Positions 5,077 to 5,433 of a DNA stretch of 5,433 nt are shown piece after piece; the stretch's first letter is position 1; the number at the start of each line of letters is the position of its first letter. The position numbers and the translations under genes were made by a program. Under the pieces are notes generated by a model. It was not told where the DNA came from. It ran no database searches and worked only from the letters and a program-made list of their open reading frames with translations. Where the stretch lies: assembly GCA_964625225.1 (NCBI GenBank), contig CAZVAR010000193.1:1-5433 (forward strand). The letters run 5' to 3'. This DNA is from CAZVAR01 sp964625225 (GTDB lineage: Bacteria > Pseudomonadota > Alphaproteobacteria > JAJUGE01).

Positions 5077-5433
5077 TTGAACAATTTCGGCAAGAATCTC
5101 GCGCTGTGGATCATTATCGGTCTGCTGCTGATCGCCCTGTTCAACCTGTTCCAGGGCACGCCGGGCCGCGGGCCGCAGACCGGCGTAGCGTTCTCCGACT
5201 TCCTCGCGCAGGTCGATGCCGGCCGCGTCGCCGACGTGACCATGCAGGGGAACCAGATCACCGGCCACTATTCCGATGGCCGTTCCTTCAGCACCTATGC
5301 GCCGGATAATGCACCGATCGTCGACCGGCTGACCGAAGCGGGCGTCCGCATCACCGCGGCGCCTCCGGACGACAACGTCCCGTCGCTGTTCGGGATCCTG
5401 ATCTCCTGGTTCCCGATGCTGCTGCTGATCGGC
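5077..5433 (+). CDS. ftsH: FtsH N-terminal part: membrane-bound ATP-dependent zinc metalloprotease, 3'-truncated by the window edge
   Basis: FtsH is a hexameric inner-membrane AAA+ protease that extracts and degrades damaged or unassembled membrane proteins and some cytosolic regulators. Only 119 codons are present. Starting at TTG 5077, the protein opens with 'MNNFGKNLALWIIIGLLLIA', the standard N-terminus of alphaproteobacterial FtsH. The first membrane helix spans about residues 8-25. The periplasmic domain follows, with 'VAFSDFLAQVDAGRVADVTMQG' type sequence (37-58) and 'PDNAPIVDRLTEAGVRI' (76-92). The second membrane helix begins at about 103 ('VPSLFGILISWFPMLLLIG') and is cut by the edge. 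The AAA+ and HEXXH protease domains lie outside. The gene follows tilS by 116 bases, a common arrangement. Regulation may include its own promoter in the AT-rich gap. A TTG start on an essential gene may limit translation. Confidence 0.96.
   Translation, partial: MNNFGKNLALWIIIGLLLIALFNLFQGTPGRGPQTGVAFSDFLAQVDAGRVADVTMQGNQITGHYSDGRSFSTYAPDNAPIVDRLTEAGVRITAAPPDDNVPSLFGILISWFPMLLLIG

Noticed and set aside
4978..5268. - strand frames of 96 and 73 codons opposite the ftsH start
   Set aside because: They overlap the conserved FtsH N-terminus in antisense and show no domain or start signal.
1..5433. Mobile element, CRISPR array, tRNA/rRNA gene, toxin-antitoxin pair or defence system
   Set aside because: I saw no transposase, long direct repeats, spacer-repeat pattern, tRNA-like fold or defence-type domain on either strand; coding content is explained by housekeeping and metabolic genes.

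Overview
The window is ordinary, gene-dense chromosome from a very GC-rich bacterium (about 70 % GC by eye, with strong G/C at third codon positions). All supported genes lie on the + strand. The FtsH N-terminus (MNNFGKNLALW...), the adjacency of tilS and ftsH, and the style of the TilS C-terminus point to an alphaproteobacterium, most likely in or near the Rhodospirillales. This placement is inference from protein recognition, not from a search.

Layout, left to right: (1) the 3' end of hemB (porphobilinogen synthase, heme pathway), followed by a perfect 7-bp hairpin; (2) a 76-aa hypothetical protein with two predicted membrane helices; (3) a complete 383-aa CaiB/BaiF family III CoA-transferase with its catalytic Asp at residue 170; (4) a very stable intergenic hairpin, then a complete 499-aa NAD-type aldehyde dehydrogenase with all main catalytic residues; (5) a 151-bp gap with two GC-rich hairpins; (6) complete tilS (tRNA-Ile lysidine synthase, 459 aa); (7) a 116-bp gap with the only clearly AT-rich patch in the window and a small hairpin across the tilS stop; (8) the first 119 codons of ftsH, which starts at TTG and runs off the right edge.

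Functionally there are three blocks. hemB is a housekeeping biosynthesis gene, probably ending its own transcription unit. The CoA-transferase and aldehyde dehydrogenase form a plausible metabolic pair: one moves CoA between carboxylic acids, the other oxidises an aldehyde to an acid. Their substrates cannot be read from the sequence. tilS and ftsH are essential housekeeping genes for AUA decoding and membrane protein quality control. The hairpins in the gaps suggest several transcription units rather than one long operon, although none has the U-tract of a classical terminator.

I looked for an undescribed system on both strands and found none. There is no mobile element, CRISPR array, RNA gene or convincing antisense gene. 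The points most worth a second look are the small membrane protein, the metabolic pair located between hemB and tilS-ftsH, and the structured intergenic regions.
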